Shown: positions 9,881 through 19,858, counted from the stretch's first letter. The stretch is 64,000 bases of DNA from an uncultured Aquimarina sp. (GCA_947503835.1 CANNFM010000008.1:62001-126000); one strand, 5' to 3'. A program made the numbers and translations. The notes: a model not told the origin generated them from the letters alone.

Positions 9881-10786
9881 TTACCAGTCTTTATCCGTTT
9901 TTACTTTTGATCCTTGCGCTTTTTTTGCATTGATCTTATCCTGTACTTTCTTCTCTTCATTATTCATGGCTTCTAGCAAGCTTTTTACCTGTTGTGGAGA
10001 TAATTGACCTTGTACTTGCTGTGGTTGTGACTGCTGATCTTGTGGTTTGCCTTCACCTTCTTTTTGATCCTGTTCCTTATCTCCTTCATCATCTTTGGGT
10101 TGTCCTTGATCATCTTTCTCTTTATCACCCTCATCTTTTGGATCTTCTCCTTGATCACCTTTATCCTCTTGATCTCCATCTTTTGGATCTTGTTCCTTAT
10201 CTCCTTCATCCCCTTTCTTCTTTTCTTTATCGTCTCCTTCTTTCTGATCTTTGTTATCCTGGTTTTGGTCCTTATCCTGATCTTGATCCCCTTGATCATC
10301 TTTATTCTGATCATTTTGCTTCTCCTGCTCTTCCAACATTTTTTTGGCTAAAGCCAAATTATATCGTGTCTCATTATCTTTAGGGTTATTACGCAAAGCA
10401 TTCTTATACGCTTCTATAGCTTCTTTATACTTTTTCTGCTCCATATGCGTATTGCCCTGGTTATGAAAAGCTTTATGCTTTTCTGCCTTGGTTGTTGCTA
10501 TTTTTGTAGCCTCGGTATATCGCTGTGTTGCTTCGTCGTATTTTTCTGAAGTATAATATGCATTAGCAAGATTATATTTTGCAGTAGGATCCACTGGGTT
10601 TTTGGCAATAGCTTTTCGGTACTCTCCTTCTGCTTTAGGAAAGTTACCGTCTTTGGTTAACACCTTATTACCTGTAGCAACAAATTGGTTAGCTTCGGCA
10701 ATAGTCTGCTCCCTATCTTCCTCTTCTTCTTGCGAAAAAAGGAATCCAACGTGTAAACAAAATATAAGTATTAAATAATGTTTCAT
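9881..10786 (-). CDS. batC: BatC-like TPR protein with long acidic/basic low-complexity tail
   Basis: ORF 301 aa; TPRs (AIAKNPVDPTAKYNLANAYYTSEKYDEA) followed by a D/E/K/Q/G repeat tract. Confidence 0.85.
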   Translation of the reverse strand: MKHYLILIFCLHVGFLFSQEEEEDREQTIAEANQFVATGNKVLTKDGNFPKAEGEYRKAIAKNPVDPTAKYNLANAYYTSEKYDEATQRYTEATKIATTKAEKHKAFHNQGNTHMEQKKYKEAIEAYKNALRNNPKDNETRYNLALAKKMLEEQEKQNDQNKDDQGDQDQDKDQNQDNKDQKEGDDKEKKKGDEGDKEQDPKDGDQEDKGDQGEDPKDEGDKEKDDQGQPKDDEGDKEQDQKEGEGKPQDQQSQPQQVQGQLSPQQVKSLLEAMNNEEKKVQDKINAKKAQGSKVKTDKDW

Positions 10787-10792
10787 CTTACT

Positions 10793-11827
10793 TTATTGCT
10801 CATTAAAGAGGTTTAATTTTTTCACCCATGACGTTTTTCTTTCTAAAAAGAAAATATCAAGAAACAACAATAACAGTCCTGCTGCAAGGAACCACTGAAA
10901 CTGATCCTTAAAATCTGCAAACTGCTTTGCTTCAAATTCCTTTTTATCCATACTCTGCAGAATTGTTGTGACTTCTTCTACCACTTTACTTGTACTTCTA
11001 CCATCAATGTATATGCCATTTGCTTCATTGGCAATTTCCTGCAAAGTTGTCGTGTTAAGCTTTGTAATAACCGTGGCACCCTGATTATTCTTTTTATAGC
11101 TTTGTACGATCCCATTTCTTTTTATTGGAATTGGTGCTCCTTTTTCAGTTCCTACTCCAATGGTAAAGATTTTAATTCCTTCTTTAGAAGCTTCTTCTGC
11201 TATTGGTGCTACATTTCCTTCATGATCTTCTCCATCACTAACGAGAAAAAGTACTCTGTTAGTTTGTTCTTCATCATTATAATATGTTTTTGCTAATTCT
11301 ATGGCTTCATAAATAGCCGTTCCCTGAGAGGAAAGCATATCGGTATTCATTGCCTGAAGAAACATTTTTCCTGATGCATAATCTGTTGTAATGGGTAGTT
11401 GAGGAAAAGCGCTACCCGCATACGCAATAATCCCTATTCGATCACTAGCCAAATTATTAATGATCTGAGTGATCAATTGTTTCGATTTCTCTAATCTGTT
11501 AGGTGCTATGTCCTCTGCAAGCATACTTTTAGACACATCTATCGCAAAAACTACATCTACTCCTTCGCGTTTTACAGTTTCGAGCTTAGTACCAATTTTG
11601 GGATTTACTAAAGCGATCACCATACATCCTAAAGCTAAGCTAATCAGGATTATTTTTAAAATAGATTTAAAAATAGATTGATCAGGGCTTAATTTTTTTA
11701 ATAATGCCACATCAGCAAATTTTTTCTGGGTGGTTTTTTTCCAAACTAAAACACCTATAAACAATAGGATTAGTACTGGGATACCCAACAACAACCAGAA
11801 ATATATTTTTTCTTCTAATAAGTACAT
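10793..11827 (-). CDS. batB: BatB, VWA domain membrane protein
   Basis: ORF 344 aa; MIDAS motif DVVFAIDVSKSMLAEDIAPNRLEKSK. Confidence 0.92.
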   Translation of the reverse strand: MYLLEEKIYFWLLLGIPVLILLFIGVLVWKKTTQKKFADVALLKKLSPDQSIFKSILKIILISLALGCMVIALVNPKIGTKLETVKREGVDVVFAIDVSKSMLAEDIAPNRLEKSKQLITQIINNLASDRIGIIAYAGSAFPQLPITTDYASGKMFLQAMNTDMLSSQGTAIYEAIELAKTYYNDEEQTNRVLFLVSDGEDHEGNVAPIAEEASKEGIKIFTIGVGTEKGAPIPIKRNGIVQSYKKNNQGATVITKLNTTTLQEIANEANGIYIDGRSTSKVVEEVTTILQSMDKKEFEAKQFADFKDQFQWFLAAGLLLLFLDIFFLERKTSWVKKLNLFNEQ

Positions 11828-11879
11828 TTTTCTTTATACTAAATAATTCTTCAAAATAAATACACTTCGACAAGCTTAG

Positions 11880-11952
11880 TGCGACAATTTATTCCCCTTT
11901 GAAGGGGGCTAGGGGGATGTAAAACACCCCTATAATCCCCTCAAGGGATATG
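11880..11952. repeat. Intergenic palindromic repeat (flavobacterial REP-like)
   Basis: TTATTCCCCTTTGAAGGGGGCTAGGGGGATGTAAAACACCCCTATAATCCCCTCAAGGGA; related in reverse complement to 14555-14586. Confidence 0.6.
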
Positions 11953-11956
11953 AAAA

Positions 11957-12961
11957 TTAAATAAAACTTCTAAACACTGTATACCTCATCAAAAATTCTA
12001 CAAAAATTAAGAAGCCTGCCAATAACACAAGTGATCTGAATTTTTCTTGGTAATTATAGAATTTAAATTCTTCGATATCTGTTTTTTCTAATTTATCTAT
12101 TTCCTGATAAATTTGTTCTAATTTTTTGTTATTTGTTGCTCTAAAATATTTACCTCCTGTGGCTTTCGCTATTTCTTTGAGCAAATCTTCATCAATTTCT
12201 ACCTGTACTCTACCATATTGAAAAGATCCATTAGGTCGAATGGCTACTGGAGCTAATGCCATACCATTGGTTCCTATACCAATAGTATACGTTTTTATCC
12301 CATATTCTACCGCCAATTCTGATGCAATTTTAGGATCTATAAAGCCTGCATTATTTGATCCGTCGGTAAGCAATATGATCACCTTACTTTTGGCTTTACT
12401 GTCCTTAAGTCGATTTACCGATGTAGCAAGTCCCATACCAATAGCAGTTCCATTTTCTAGTACATTATCGTATTTTACATCTTTCATACTTCCCAGAACA
12501 ATAGATTTATCACTGGTTATAGGTGTCTTGGTAAAACTTTCTCCTGCATACACTACTAAACCTATACGATCATTAGGTCTGTCTTTGATAAACTCTGCCG
12601 CTACATCTTTTAAGGCCTCTAATCGATTTGGTCTAAGATCTTTTGCTAACATACTGGCCGAAACATCAATGGCCATTATAATATCAATACCTTTAGTGGT
12701 TTTGGTTTTGGTTGAAACATCTACAGTTCTCGGTCTGGCTAAGGCGGTAATTATTAAGGATAACGCAATAAGCCTGATTAGAAATAAAATCGGTTTTAGT
12801 TTAGTTAACCAGCTTGCAGAAGTTTTAAATCCTTTAATGCTAGAAATTTTTAAGGCGGCTTGTTGTTTATTTCGTTTCCAGATATACCATGCAATAGCCA
12901 ATGGCAGTAGTAAAAACAACCAAAAAAACTGCGGATTTTCGAATACAAAATTATCAAACAT
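11957..12961 (-). CDS. batA: BatA, VWA domain membrane protein
   Basis: ORF 334 aa; IIMAIDVSASMLAKDLRPNRLEALK. Confidence 0.92.
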   Translation of the reverse strand: MFDNFVFENPQFFWLFLLLPLAIAWYIWKRNKQQAALKISSIKGFKTSASWLTKLKPILFLIRLIALSLIITALARPRTVDVSTKTKTTKGIDIIMAIDVSASMLAKDLRPNRLEALKDVAAEFIKDRPNDRIGLVVYAGESFTKTPITSDKSIVLGSMKDVKYDNVLENGTAIGMGLATSVNRLKDSKAKSKVIILLTDGSNNAGFIDPKIASELAVEYGIKTYTIGIGTNGMALAPVAIRPNGSFQYGRVQVEIDEDLLKEIAKATGGKYFRATNNKKLEQIYQEIDKLEKTDIEEFKFYNYQEKFRSLVLLAGFLIFVEFLMRYTVFRSFI

Positions 12962-14559
12962 TATTTTTTGGCATTTTTAAGTTCTACAGAATTAAGAATG
13001 CGCTGCGCAACATCTTTCGCATAGCGATCTTCGACATCATACACCAAAGTGATCTGTTGAAACCCTCCATTCTCTGCAAAATTAAGCATCAGATATTCTT
13101 TCTTTTGTTCTTTTTTTGTGACAGCATTATTTATGGTCAGATTTCCAAATACTTTAGCTCCTTTGGCTCCTCCTAAAGTTTCATATTCTTCATCCTTTAC
13201 AGAGATATTCTTTGCCCCTTTGGATTCAAAGTTCCCTACTACTCCTTCTACTACCTTATCTAATTCTACCTTCGTAGGTTGATTATACAACACTGTAGAA
13301 ACCACCACCTGAAAATTTCCTTCAAGGCTTCCGTACACAAAGGTTTCATTACCTTTTAGGATTTGTCTTTGTTGATCGGTCATTTGATACACGTTACGTA
13401 TCAATACTCTGGGCGTAGAAATTGTAACGGGTGGTGATCCATATTCGCTAGATATCCATTCGGTCTCTGCTAATTCTTTAGTAGGATGGCCAAAAATCGT
13501 ATCCATAACCACATCATACCCTTTGATATATATAAAAATTCCTAACGTGATCATGATTAGTCCTACTCCGGATAAACTACCGAAGATAATCTTCTTTCTT
13601 TGTCTTTTTTCTGCAACAGAACGTCTATATTCTTCATCTGCCAACAATTCTTCTTCTGTGGGTTCAGGAATAGCCTCTTTTGTTTCGTTTATTACACGTT
13701 CTATTACATTACGATCTGTCTTTGCCGTTCCTATATCAGGTCTTGATCTTGCAAACTTAGCCATATCGGCGGTTTTTAGAACACTTTTAAGTTCTTCGAT
13801 CGTAGTTTTATCCAGATTAAGCGCTCCCGATTTTATTTCTTCATCTAAACGAATAATTAACTCGTCGGTCGTACTTTCTAAAGCATGATCGTAGACTTCT
13901 TCATCAATATATCTACGTGCCGTTTCGCTTAATTGCGAATAGTATTCTTTATGTGAATCTTGTTCTAGCAACTGAGATTCATCGATTCTCTGAAGAGCGA
14001 GCATTGCTCTTTCGTATGGCGGAAGTTCTTCTTCTTTAGCTGCTTTCTTCTTTTTTCTTCTAAGAAGGAGGAAAATAATGGCGCCAATAATAAGTAAAGG
14101 GAGACCAATGAGTAAGAACCATTTTTTCCAATTAAAAGGGAAAGATGCTTCTACATCTTGCAAAGGTTTAATGGCAAACATTTTTTGTTTGGTAGTATCC
14201 ACCAACACATTTCTAACTTCGACCTTAAGCGAATCTGTAAAAAAAACTTGATCGCCAACCATCACTTTTTGCCTTGGTATGGTATAGTAGCCCGAATCAA
14301 ATTGGGTTAATGCGTATTCTTTAGTTAGACCCAAACGCACTCCATTTTTTGCAGTATCGATTGTATACGACTCAATTACTTCTAAGGGTGTAAATGTTTT
14401 CCCTTCGGGGAAAATAACGATTTGAGTAGAATCTACTTCGACGTGCATTTTGTATCGAATCTCTTCTCCAATTTTAATAGAAGTTGAGTCGATGGTTGCA
14501 GAGACTTGGGAAAAGCTTTTTTCTGTACATAAAAATAATAAGGACATTATAAGAAACAT
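12961..14559 (-). CDS. BatD-like/oxygen-tolerance protein with signal peptide and TM segments
   Basis: ORF track gives 14628 as start; MFLIMSLLFLCTEKSFSQ (M24, 14559) is a better signal-peptide start. SATIDSTSIKIGEEIRYKMHVEVD N-term; operon context. Confidence 0.8.
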   Translation of the reverse strand: MFLIMSLLFLCTEKSFSQVSATIDSTSIKIGEEIRYKMHVEVDSTQIVIFPEGKTFTPLEVIESYTIDTAKNGVRLGLTKEYALTQFDSGYYTIPRQKVMVGDQVFFTDSLKVEVRNVLVDTTKQKMFAIKPLQDVEASFPFNWKKWFLLIGLPLLIIGAIIFLLLRRKKKKAAKEEELPPYERAMLALQRIDESQLLEQDSHKEYYSQLSETARRYIDEEVYDHALESTTDELIIRLDEEIKSGALNLDKTTIEELKSVLKTADMAKFARSRPDIGTAKTDRNVIERVINETKEAIPEPTEEELLADEEYRRSVAEKRQRKKIIFGSLSGVGLIMITLGIFIYIKGYDVVMDTIFGHPTKELAETEWISSEYGSPPVTISTPRVLIRNVYQMTDQQRQILKGNETFVYGSLEGNFQVVVSTVLYNQPTKVELDKVVEGVVGNFESKGAKNISVKDEEYETLGGAKGAKVFGNLTINNAVTKKEQKKEYLMLNFAENGGFQQITLVYDVEDRYAKDVAQRILNSVELKNAKK

Positions 14560-14641
14560 CCCTCTAATTCCCTTCAAAGAGGGAATATACTTATTTCTAT
14601 TTTTAGTTCGTAATTCGTAATTCTTCATTCGTAATTCTCTA

Positions 14642-15508
14642 CTATCCTCTTCTTTTAAAATAGCCTAGTAATTTTTTTACATAGCTTTCATCAATTCTAC
14701 TACTTAATGATCCTGCACCACTACGCGTAAAACTATCTTTAAAGTAATTTACTTTTTCTTGATAATATGCACCGTAATTTAAGCGTGTCCTTTTAGAACT
14801 CGTATTGACAAGCAAAAGTTCTCCTGTTTCTTCATCTTCCATTTGTACCATCCCAAGATTAGGGATTTCTTCTTCTCTTCGATCGTAAACCCTGATTCCT
14901 GTAACATCATGTTTACCACCAACAATCTTAAGCGTTTGTTGATAATCATCTGCGATAAAATCTGAAAGCACAAAAACAATGGCTTTCTTTTTCATCACAT
15001 TTGAAAGAAATTTTAAGGCCTCGGTGATATTCGTTTTCTTACTTTTTGGTTGGAACTCCAACAGTTCTCTAATAATTCTTAGCACATGAGATCTTCCTTT
15101 TTTGGGAGGAATAAACAATTCTATCTCATCGGTAAACAGAATCAATCCAATTTTATCATTGTTTTGCGTTGCCGAAAATGCTAATGTGGCTGCAATCTCG
15201 GTAATAATTCCTTTTTTAAATTGCTCTTGTGTACCAAACATTTGAGAACCCGATACATCTACCATCAACATCATGGTTAGCTCTCGCTCTTCTTCGAACA
15301 CTTTTATATAAGGTTCATTGTACCGTGCCGTTACATTCCAATCGATATTACGTACATCATCTCCAAATTGATACTGTCGTACTTCGCTAAACGTCATACC
15401 ACGACCCTTGAAGGTAGAATGATACTCTCCTCCAAAAATGTGGTCGCTTAAGCGACGTGTCTTAATTTCAATTTTTCGAACTTTCTTTAGTAACTCTTTT
15501 GTATCCAT
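14642..15508 (-). CDS. DUF58 domain-containing protein
   Basis: ORF 288 aa; GRGMTFSEVRQYQFGDDVRNIDWNVTARYNEPYIKVFEEERELTMMLMVDVSGS. Confidence 0.95.
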   Translation of the reverse strand: MDTKELLKKVRKIEIKTRRLSDHIFGGEYHSTFKGRGMTFSEVRQYQFGDDVRNIDWNVTARYNEPYIKVFEEERELTMMLMVDVSGSQMFGTQEQFKKGIITEIAATLAFSATQNNDKIGLILFTDEIELFIPPKKGRSHVLRIIRELLEFQPKSKKTNITEALKFLSNVMKKKAIVFVLSDFIADDYQQTLKIVGGKHDVTGIRVYDRREEEIPNLGMVQMEDEETGELLLVNTSSKRTRLNYGAYYQEKVNYFKDSFTRSGAGSLSSRIDESYVKKLLGYFKRRG

Positions 15509-15598
15509 TGTCTTGATTTACGATTTACGATTGACCGATTTACGATTTGAAAGATATTTGAGTAATACTCTAAAATCGTAATTCTAAAATCTAAAATC

Positions 15599-16600
15599 CT
15601 ATGGTACTTCAATCTCATTGACAATTTTATTGATAATATCCTCTGAAGTTACATTTTCTGCTTCGGCTTCGTAAGTAATACCAATTCTATGACGCAATAC
15701 ATCATGTATTATTGCACGTACATCTTCTGGGATAACATATCCTCTTCTCCTGATAAACGCATAGCATTTTGCTGCAGTGGCCAAATTGATACTCCCTCGA
15801 GGAGAAGCTCCAAAGTTAATAAGTGGTTTCAACTCTTCTAACCCGTATTTCTCTGGGTAACGAGTAGCAAAAATAATATCTAGTATATATTTTTCGATTT
15901 TCTCATCCATATATACTTCTCTAACCGCTTCTTGAGCTTTAAGAATCTGCTCAATAGAAACTACCGGGTTTACTTTCTCGAAAGCTCCTTTTAGATTAGC
16001 GCGTATAATAAGCTGTTCTTCGTCTAATTTTGGATAATCAATCACAGTTTTTAGCATAAAACGGTCTACTTGTGCTTCTGGTAAAGGGTATGTTCCTTCT
16101 TGCTCTACCGGGTTTTGAGTTGCCATTACCAAAAATGGCTTATCTAACACAAAAGTTTCATCGCCAATAGTAACCTGTTTTTCTTGCATGGCTTCTAATA
16201 AAGCACTTTGCACTTTTGCCGGAGCACGGTTTATCTCATCTGCTAATACAAAATTGGCGAAAATTGGTCCTTTTTTAATTGAAAAATCATTCTCTTTCAT
16301 ATTAAAGATTAGGGTTCCTACAACATCGGCTGGCAGCAAATCTGGTGTAAACTGAATACGACTAAAACTACCATGAACCGCCTGAGACAATGTATTAATT
16401 GCCAAAGTTTTTGCTAATCCAGGAACTCCTTCGAGCAAGATATGCCCTTGCCCCAATAATCCGATTAACAATCTTTCGACCATATGCTTTTGGCCTACAA
16501 TCACCTTATTCATTTCCATGGTCAATAAATCTACAAAAGCAGATTCTTTCTCTATCTTCTGGTTGATTGCAGCAATATCAATAGAACTATTTTCTTCCAT
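15599..16600 (-). CDS. MoxR family AAA+ ATPase
   Basis: ORF 333 aa; GHILLEGVPGLAKT Walker A, ADEINRAPAKVQSALLEAMQEKQVT Walker B. Confidence 0.96.
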   Translation of the reverse strand: MEENSSIDIAAINQKIEKESAFVDLLTMEMNKVIVGQKHMVERLLIGLLGQGHILLEGVPGLAKTLAINTLSQAVHGSFSRIQFTPDLLPADVVGTLIFNMKENDFSIKKGPIFANFVLADEINRAPAKVQSALLEAMQEKQVTIGDETFVLDKPFLVMATQNPVEQEGTYPLPEAQVDRFMLKTVIDYPKLDEEQLIIRANLKGAFEKVNPVVSIEQILKAQEAVREVYMDEKIEKYILDIIFATRYPEKYGLEELKPLINFGASPRGSINLATAAKCYAFIRRRGYVIPEDVRAIIHDVLRHRIGITYEAEAENVTSEDIINKIVNEIEVP

Positions 16601-16914
16601 CTATTTTATTTTTTTTAAAGTCGTGAATTTACTATTCATAATTAAACATTGCAAATTGTAGAAATAATTTTCTCCCTCTTGTTAATTCTTGGTTAAATGT
16701 ACTCCTTTAAAAGATGTCTCTCCATAAATTTTACAGTATATTTAGACCTCTTTTTGCAAAAAATTAGACATACTCATCTTCATCATTTTCATGATGAGTT
16801 TACCAAAAGACGAAACACCTCTGAAGGTGTTGCAATTTTTTAAAACAATACATGAAAGGATTAGTTTTTATCCTGATCAAGGCTTTCAAAAAAAACTATA
16901 ATTATAGACTTACA

Positions 16915-17667
16915 ATGAAAACAGCATTAATTACCGGAGCTACCAGCGGAATAGGAAAATCTACCGCAATCGAACTTGCAAAACATAACATAAATCTCAT
17001 CCTTTGTGGAAGAAGACAAGACCGATTAGACGAATTACAAAAAGAATTAAGCAAGACTGTACATGTTCACACGCTTTGTTTTGATGTACGAGACAAAGAA
17101 AAAGTCTTTGCTGCGATAGATAATCTTCCTGAGGCATTCGATCATATCGATATTCTTATCAATAATGCTGGTAATGCACATGGCTTTGCCTCTATACAAA
17201 ATGGGAATACCGATGATTGGGATGCTATGATTGATATTAATGTAAAAGGACTTTTATATGTTTCAAAAGCTATACTACCCAAAATGATTGCTCAAAAATC
17301 CGGTCATATTATTAATATTGGCTCTGTCGCCGGAAAAGAAGTATACTCAAATGGTAATGTATATTGTGCCAGTAAATATGCTGTAGATGCTATCAATCAA
17401 GGTATGCGAATAGATCTTAATCAACACGGTATTAGAGTGGGTGCGATTCATCCCGGTTTAGTTGAAACCGAGTTTAGTAATGTGCGTTTTAAAGGTGATG
17501 ATGGGCGTGCTGATAGCGTATATAAAGGTTTTGATCCATTAACACCAGAGGATATTGCAGATATTATTGCTTTTGTGGTTACCCGTCCTTATCATGTAAA
17601 TATTGCCGATTTAGTTGTTTTTCCAACGGCTCAGGCAAGTGCGACGGTTTTGAATAAAAATTCATGA
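16915..17667 (+). CDS. SDR family NAD(P)-dependent oxidoreductase
   Basis: TALITGATSGIGKSTA, INNAGNAHG, YCASKYAVDA; ORF track start 16852, but M22 at 16915 begins the SDR fold. Confidence 0.93.
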   Translation: MKTALITGATSGIGKSTAIELAKHNINLILCGRRQDRLDELQKELSKTVHVHTLCFDVRDKEKVFAAIDNLPEAFDHIDILINNAGNAHGFASIQNGNTDDWDAMIDINVKGLLYVSKAILPKMIAQKSGHIINIGSVAGKEVYSNGNVYCASKYAVDAINQGMRIDLNQHGIRVGAIHPGLVETEFSNVRFKGDDGRADSVYKGFDPLTPEDIADIIAFVVTRPYHVNIADLVVFPTAQASATVLNKNS

Positions 17668-17818
17668 AATAGTTTGTAACATGTAATTAGCAGTTTTTTC
17701 CGAAATTAAATTACATAACGGCAAAAGTTTATAATTTCTTTATTCTCATTGTATTGCAGACCCAATAAAAATGGCTAAGTTTAACTTGGGAAAAGTAACA
17801 ATTGCTATTAGTAAACTA

Positions 17819-17888
17819 CCTCGGGGCAAGCCTGTGAGGCATCGGTTGGAAAATAATTTTGATTTCGAGGCAAGCCTCGGAGCATTTA
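17819..17888. repeat. GC-rich repeat with imperfect direct copies
   Basis: CCTCGGGGCAAGCCTGTGAGGCAT and TTTCGAGGCAAGCCTCGGAGCATT; the second contains the palindrome CGAGGC-AA-GCCTCG. Confidence 0.55.
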
Positions 17889-17912
17889 AATCTCGATTAT
17901 CGAGTAAAAGGA

Positions 17913-19049
17913 ATGATTAATAAACGTCTTCTTATAAAAAACCTGCTGGCACATAATGACGAAAATAGTTTTTATGATAAGAAACGTAAGCTTAATATTG
18001 GCGAAAAAGAAGGGAAAGCTAAGTTTTTAAAACATATCTGCGCACTAGCCAACTCTAACCCAAAGAATAATTCGTATATCGTTATTGGTGTTGAGGATGA
18101 AGATAATCAAATTGTTGGTGTTGATTTTTTTGATGACAGTAAAATACAAAACCTTGTAAATGCATATTTAGATAACCCTCCCCTGGTTGCATATGAGAAC
18201 ATCCCTTTCCCACATTTACCCAGTGATAAAGTTGTAGGTTTGGTTTCTATTCGTTCGCAAGGGGGTATAATGTGTTCACTTCGTAAGAACATCTGGAAAT
18301 ATTATGGCGGTACCGTTTTTTTTAGAGATGGTAGTATAAGTATGCCTAAAGTGTTTGATCTCGAAATCAAAGATGTCAACTCAGAAATTGTAAGCGCTAT
18401 AGAAAGTCATGCCCAAAACAATATCGAACTTACGCTCGATGGAGTTTTTGATTTTATGAGCTCCAGAAAGGATTATAATCCTGCATACAAAGTTTTTAAA
18501 GAGTATTTTGTAGTGTGTTGGGCAGCAAAAGAAAAAAGGCAGAATGGAGAATTGTATTACTCTCGAGTTGATATAGAATTAATCAATGAGCATGTAAAAT
18601 TGTTCTACTCAGAGTTAGATGAAGTAAGTATATCATTAACAGATAACCAATTTAAAATTGTAGAATACGTTCAATTGGGACTTCAGGACACCTATAGATA
18701 TTATCCTTTAGAAGAGGTTGTCATTACTTTTAAAGACAATGCAAGCTATGACATAGAGAGAAAACTTCTTTTTGAACCCCCACAATTTGATCGTAAAACA
18801 TTATACCATTTATACAACAGTAATAATACATTAATTGAAAAATTAAAAAATGGAATTCTATTATCAAAAAGCGAAGAGAAAGACATCCTCAATTTACCAG
18901 CAACCTACTTGATTTGTTACTTCAATGATTTTAGTGAGGCAAAAGAAAAACTTGAAGAAGCCAAGCCTTATTTAAAAACTTATAATGATAGCGTATATAT
19001 GCTTTATAAAGAAAGTATTAGAATCGTAAGGAAAGTAAGGTACAGCTAG
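17913..19049 (+). CDS. AlbA_2/Schlafen-like ATP-binding domain protein
   Basis: EGKAKFLKHICALANSNPKNNSYIVIGVEDEDNQIVGVDFFDD; ORF track start 17859 is a TTG inside the repeat, ATG at 17913 preferred. Confidence 0.75.
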   Translation: MINKRLLIKNLLAHNDENSFYDKKRKLNIGEKEGKAKFLKHICALANSNPKNNSYIVIGVEDEDNQIVGVDFFDDSKIQNLVNAYLDNPPLVAYENIPFPHLPSDKVVGLVSIRSQGGIMCSLRKNIWKYYGGTVFFRDGSISMPKVFDLEIKDVNSEIVSAIESHAQNNIELTLDGVFDFMSSRKDYNPAYKVFKEYFVVCWAAKEKRQNGELYYSRVDIELINEHVKLFYSELDEVSISLTDNQFKIVEYVQLGLQDTYRYYPLEEVVITFKDNASYDIERKLLFEPPQFDRKTLYHLYNSNNTLIEKLKNGILLSKSEEKDILNLPATYLICYFNDFSEAKEKLEEAKPYLKTYNDSVYMLYKESIRIVRKVRYS

Positions 19050-19129
19050 TATTCATTAAGAAGTATATCTTTTTTTGAAAGTATCCATTTAAAACCATCA
19101 ACAAATAACAATCAATCATTACAAAGTAT

Positions 19130-19858
19130 ATGAGCAGAGTTTTAGTAATCGGAGATATTCATGGGGCTCTAAAAGCATTAAAACAAATACTCGAAAAAGC
19201 AAAAATCACCCGAGAAGACACCTTAATTTTTCTTGGAGATTATATCGATGGTTGGAGTGATAGTGCAAACCTTGTTTCTTTTTTAATACAACTTAAAACA
19301 ACCCATAATTGTATTTTTATAAGAGGAAATCATGATGAGTTAGCCTATACTTGGTTAACCCAAAAAACATATAATCCCAAATGGATACAACATGGAGGAC
19401 AAGCTACCATGGATTCTTATGCAAAGTTATCCGAAGAAGACATTACTATCCACCTTAAGTTTTATGAGAATCTTATCAATTACTACATTGATGATCATAA
19501 CCGGTTATTTCTTCATGCAGGCTTTACCAATCTTCATGGGCCACATCAGGAATATTTCAGCAAACTTTTTTACTGGGATAGAACCTTATGGGAAACTGCC
19601 CTAGCTATTGACCCAAATCTAAAGAAAACCGATCTCAACTATCCAAAACGACTACTGCTTTTTGATGAAATTTATATCGGCCACACCCCCGTTACCAGAA
19701 TCAACCAAACCAAACCGGTAAATGCCACCTGCATATGGAATATTGATACAGGTGCCGCCTTTAAAGGACCACTGACCATCATGGATATTACTACAAAAGA
19801 ATTCTGGCAAAGCGATCCGGTTTATGAATTGTATCCAGATGAAAAGGGGAGAAACTAG
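19130..19858 (+). CDS. Metallophosphoesterase (serine/threonine phosphatase-like)
   Basis: ORF 242 aa; VIGDIHGALKAL, FLGDYIDGWSDSA, FIRGNHDEL. Confidence 0.93.
   Translation: MSRVLVIGDIHGALKALKQILEKAKITREDTLIFLGDYIDGWSDSANLVSFLIQLKTTHNCIFIRGNHDELAYTWLTQKTYNPKWIQHGGQATMDSYAKLSEEDITIHLKFYENLINYYIDDHNRLFLHAGFTNLHGPHQEYFSKLFYWDRTLWETALAIDPNLKKTDLNYPKRLLLFDEIYIGHTPVTRINQTKPVNATCIWNIDTGAAFKGPLTIMDITTKEFWQSDPVYELYPDEKGRN

Noticed and set aside
9985-10383. Overlapping ORFs on both strands (109 aa minus; 129 aa and 103 aa plus) inside batC
   Set aside because: They are out-of-frame readings of a repetitive D/E/K/Q tract; composition is extreme (Lys/Ile or Leu/His-rich) and the batC frame explains the DNA.
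12240-12980. 246-aa plus-strand ORF antisense to batA
   Set aside because: Fully antisense to a clear VWA gene, no recognisable domain, composition of a shadow frame.
13523-13888. 121-aa plus-strand ORF antisense to the BatD-like gene
   Set aside because: Shadow ORF without domain evidence.
15509-15598. GATTTACGATTTACGATTGACCGATTTACGATTTG repeats considered as a CRISPR or iteron-like array
   Set aside because: Units are short, irregular and without uniform spacers; best viewed as simple AT-rich intergenic repeats.
17859-17912. N-terminal extension of the AlbA_2 ORF (MISRQASEHLNLDYRVKG)
   Set aside because: Starts at TTG inside a GC-rich repeat; ATG at 17913 is a better start.
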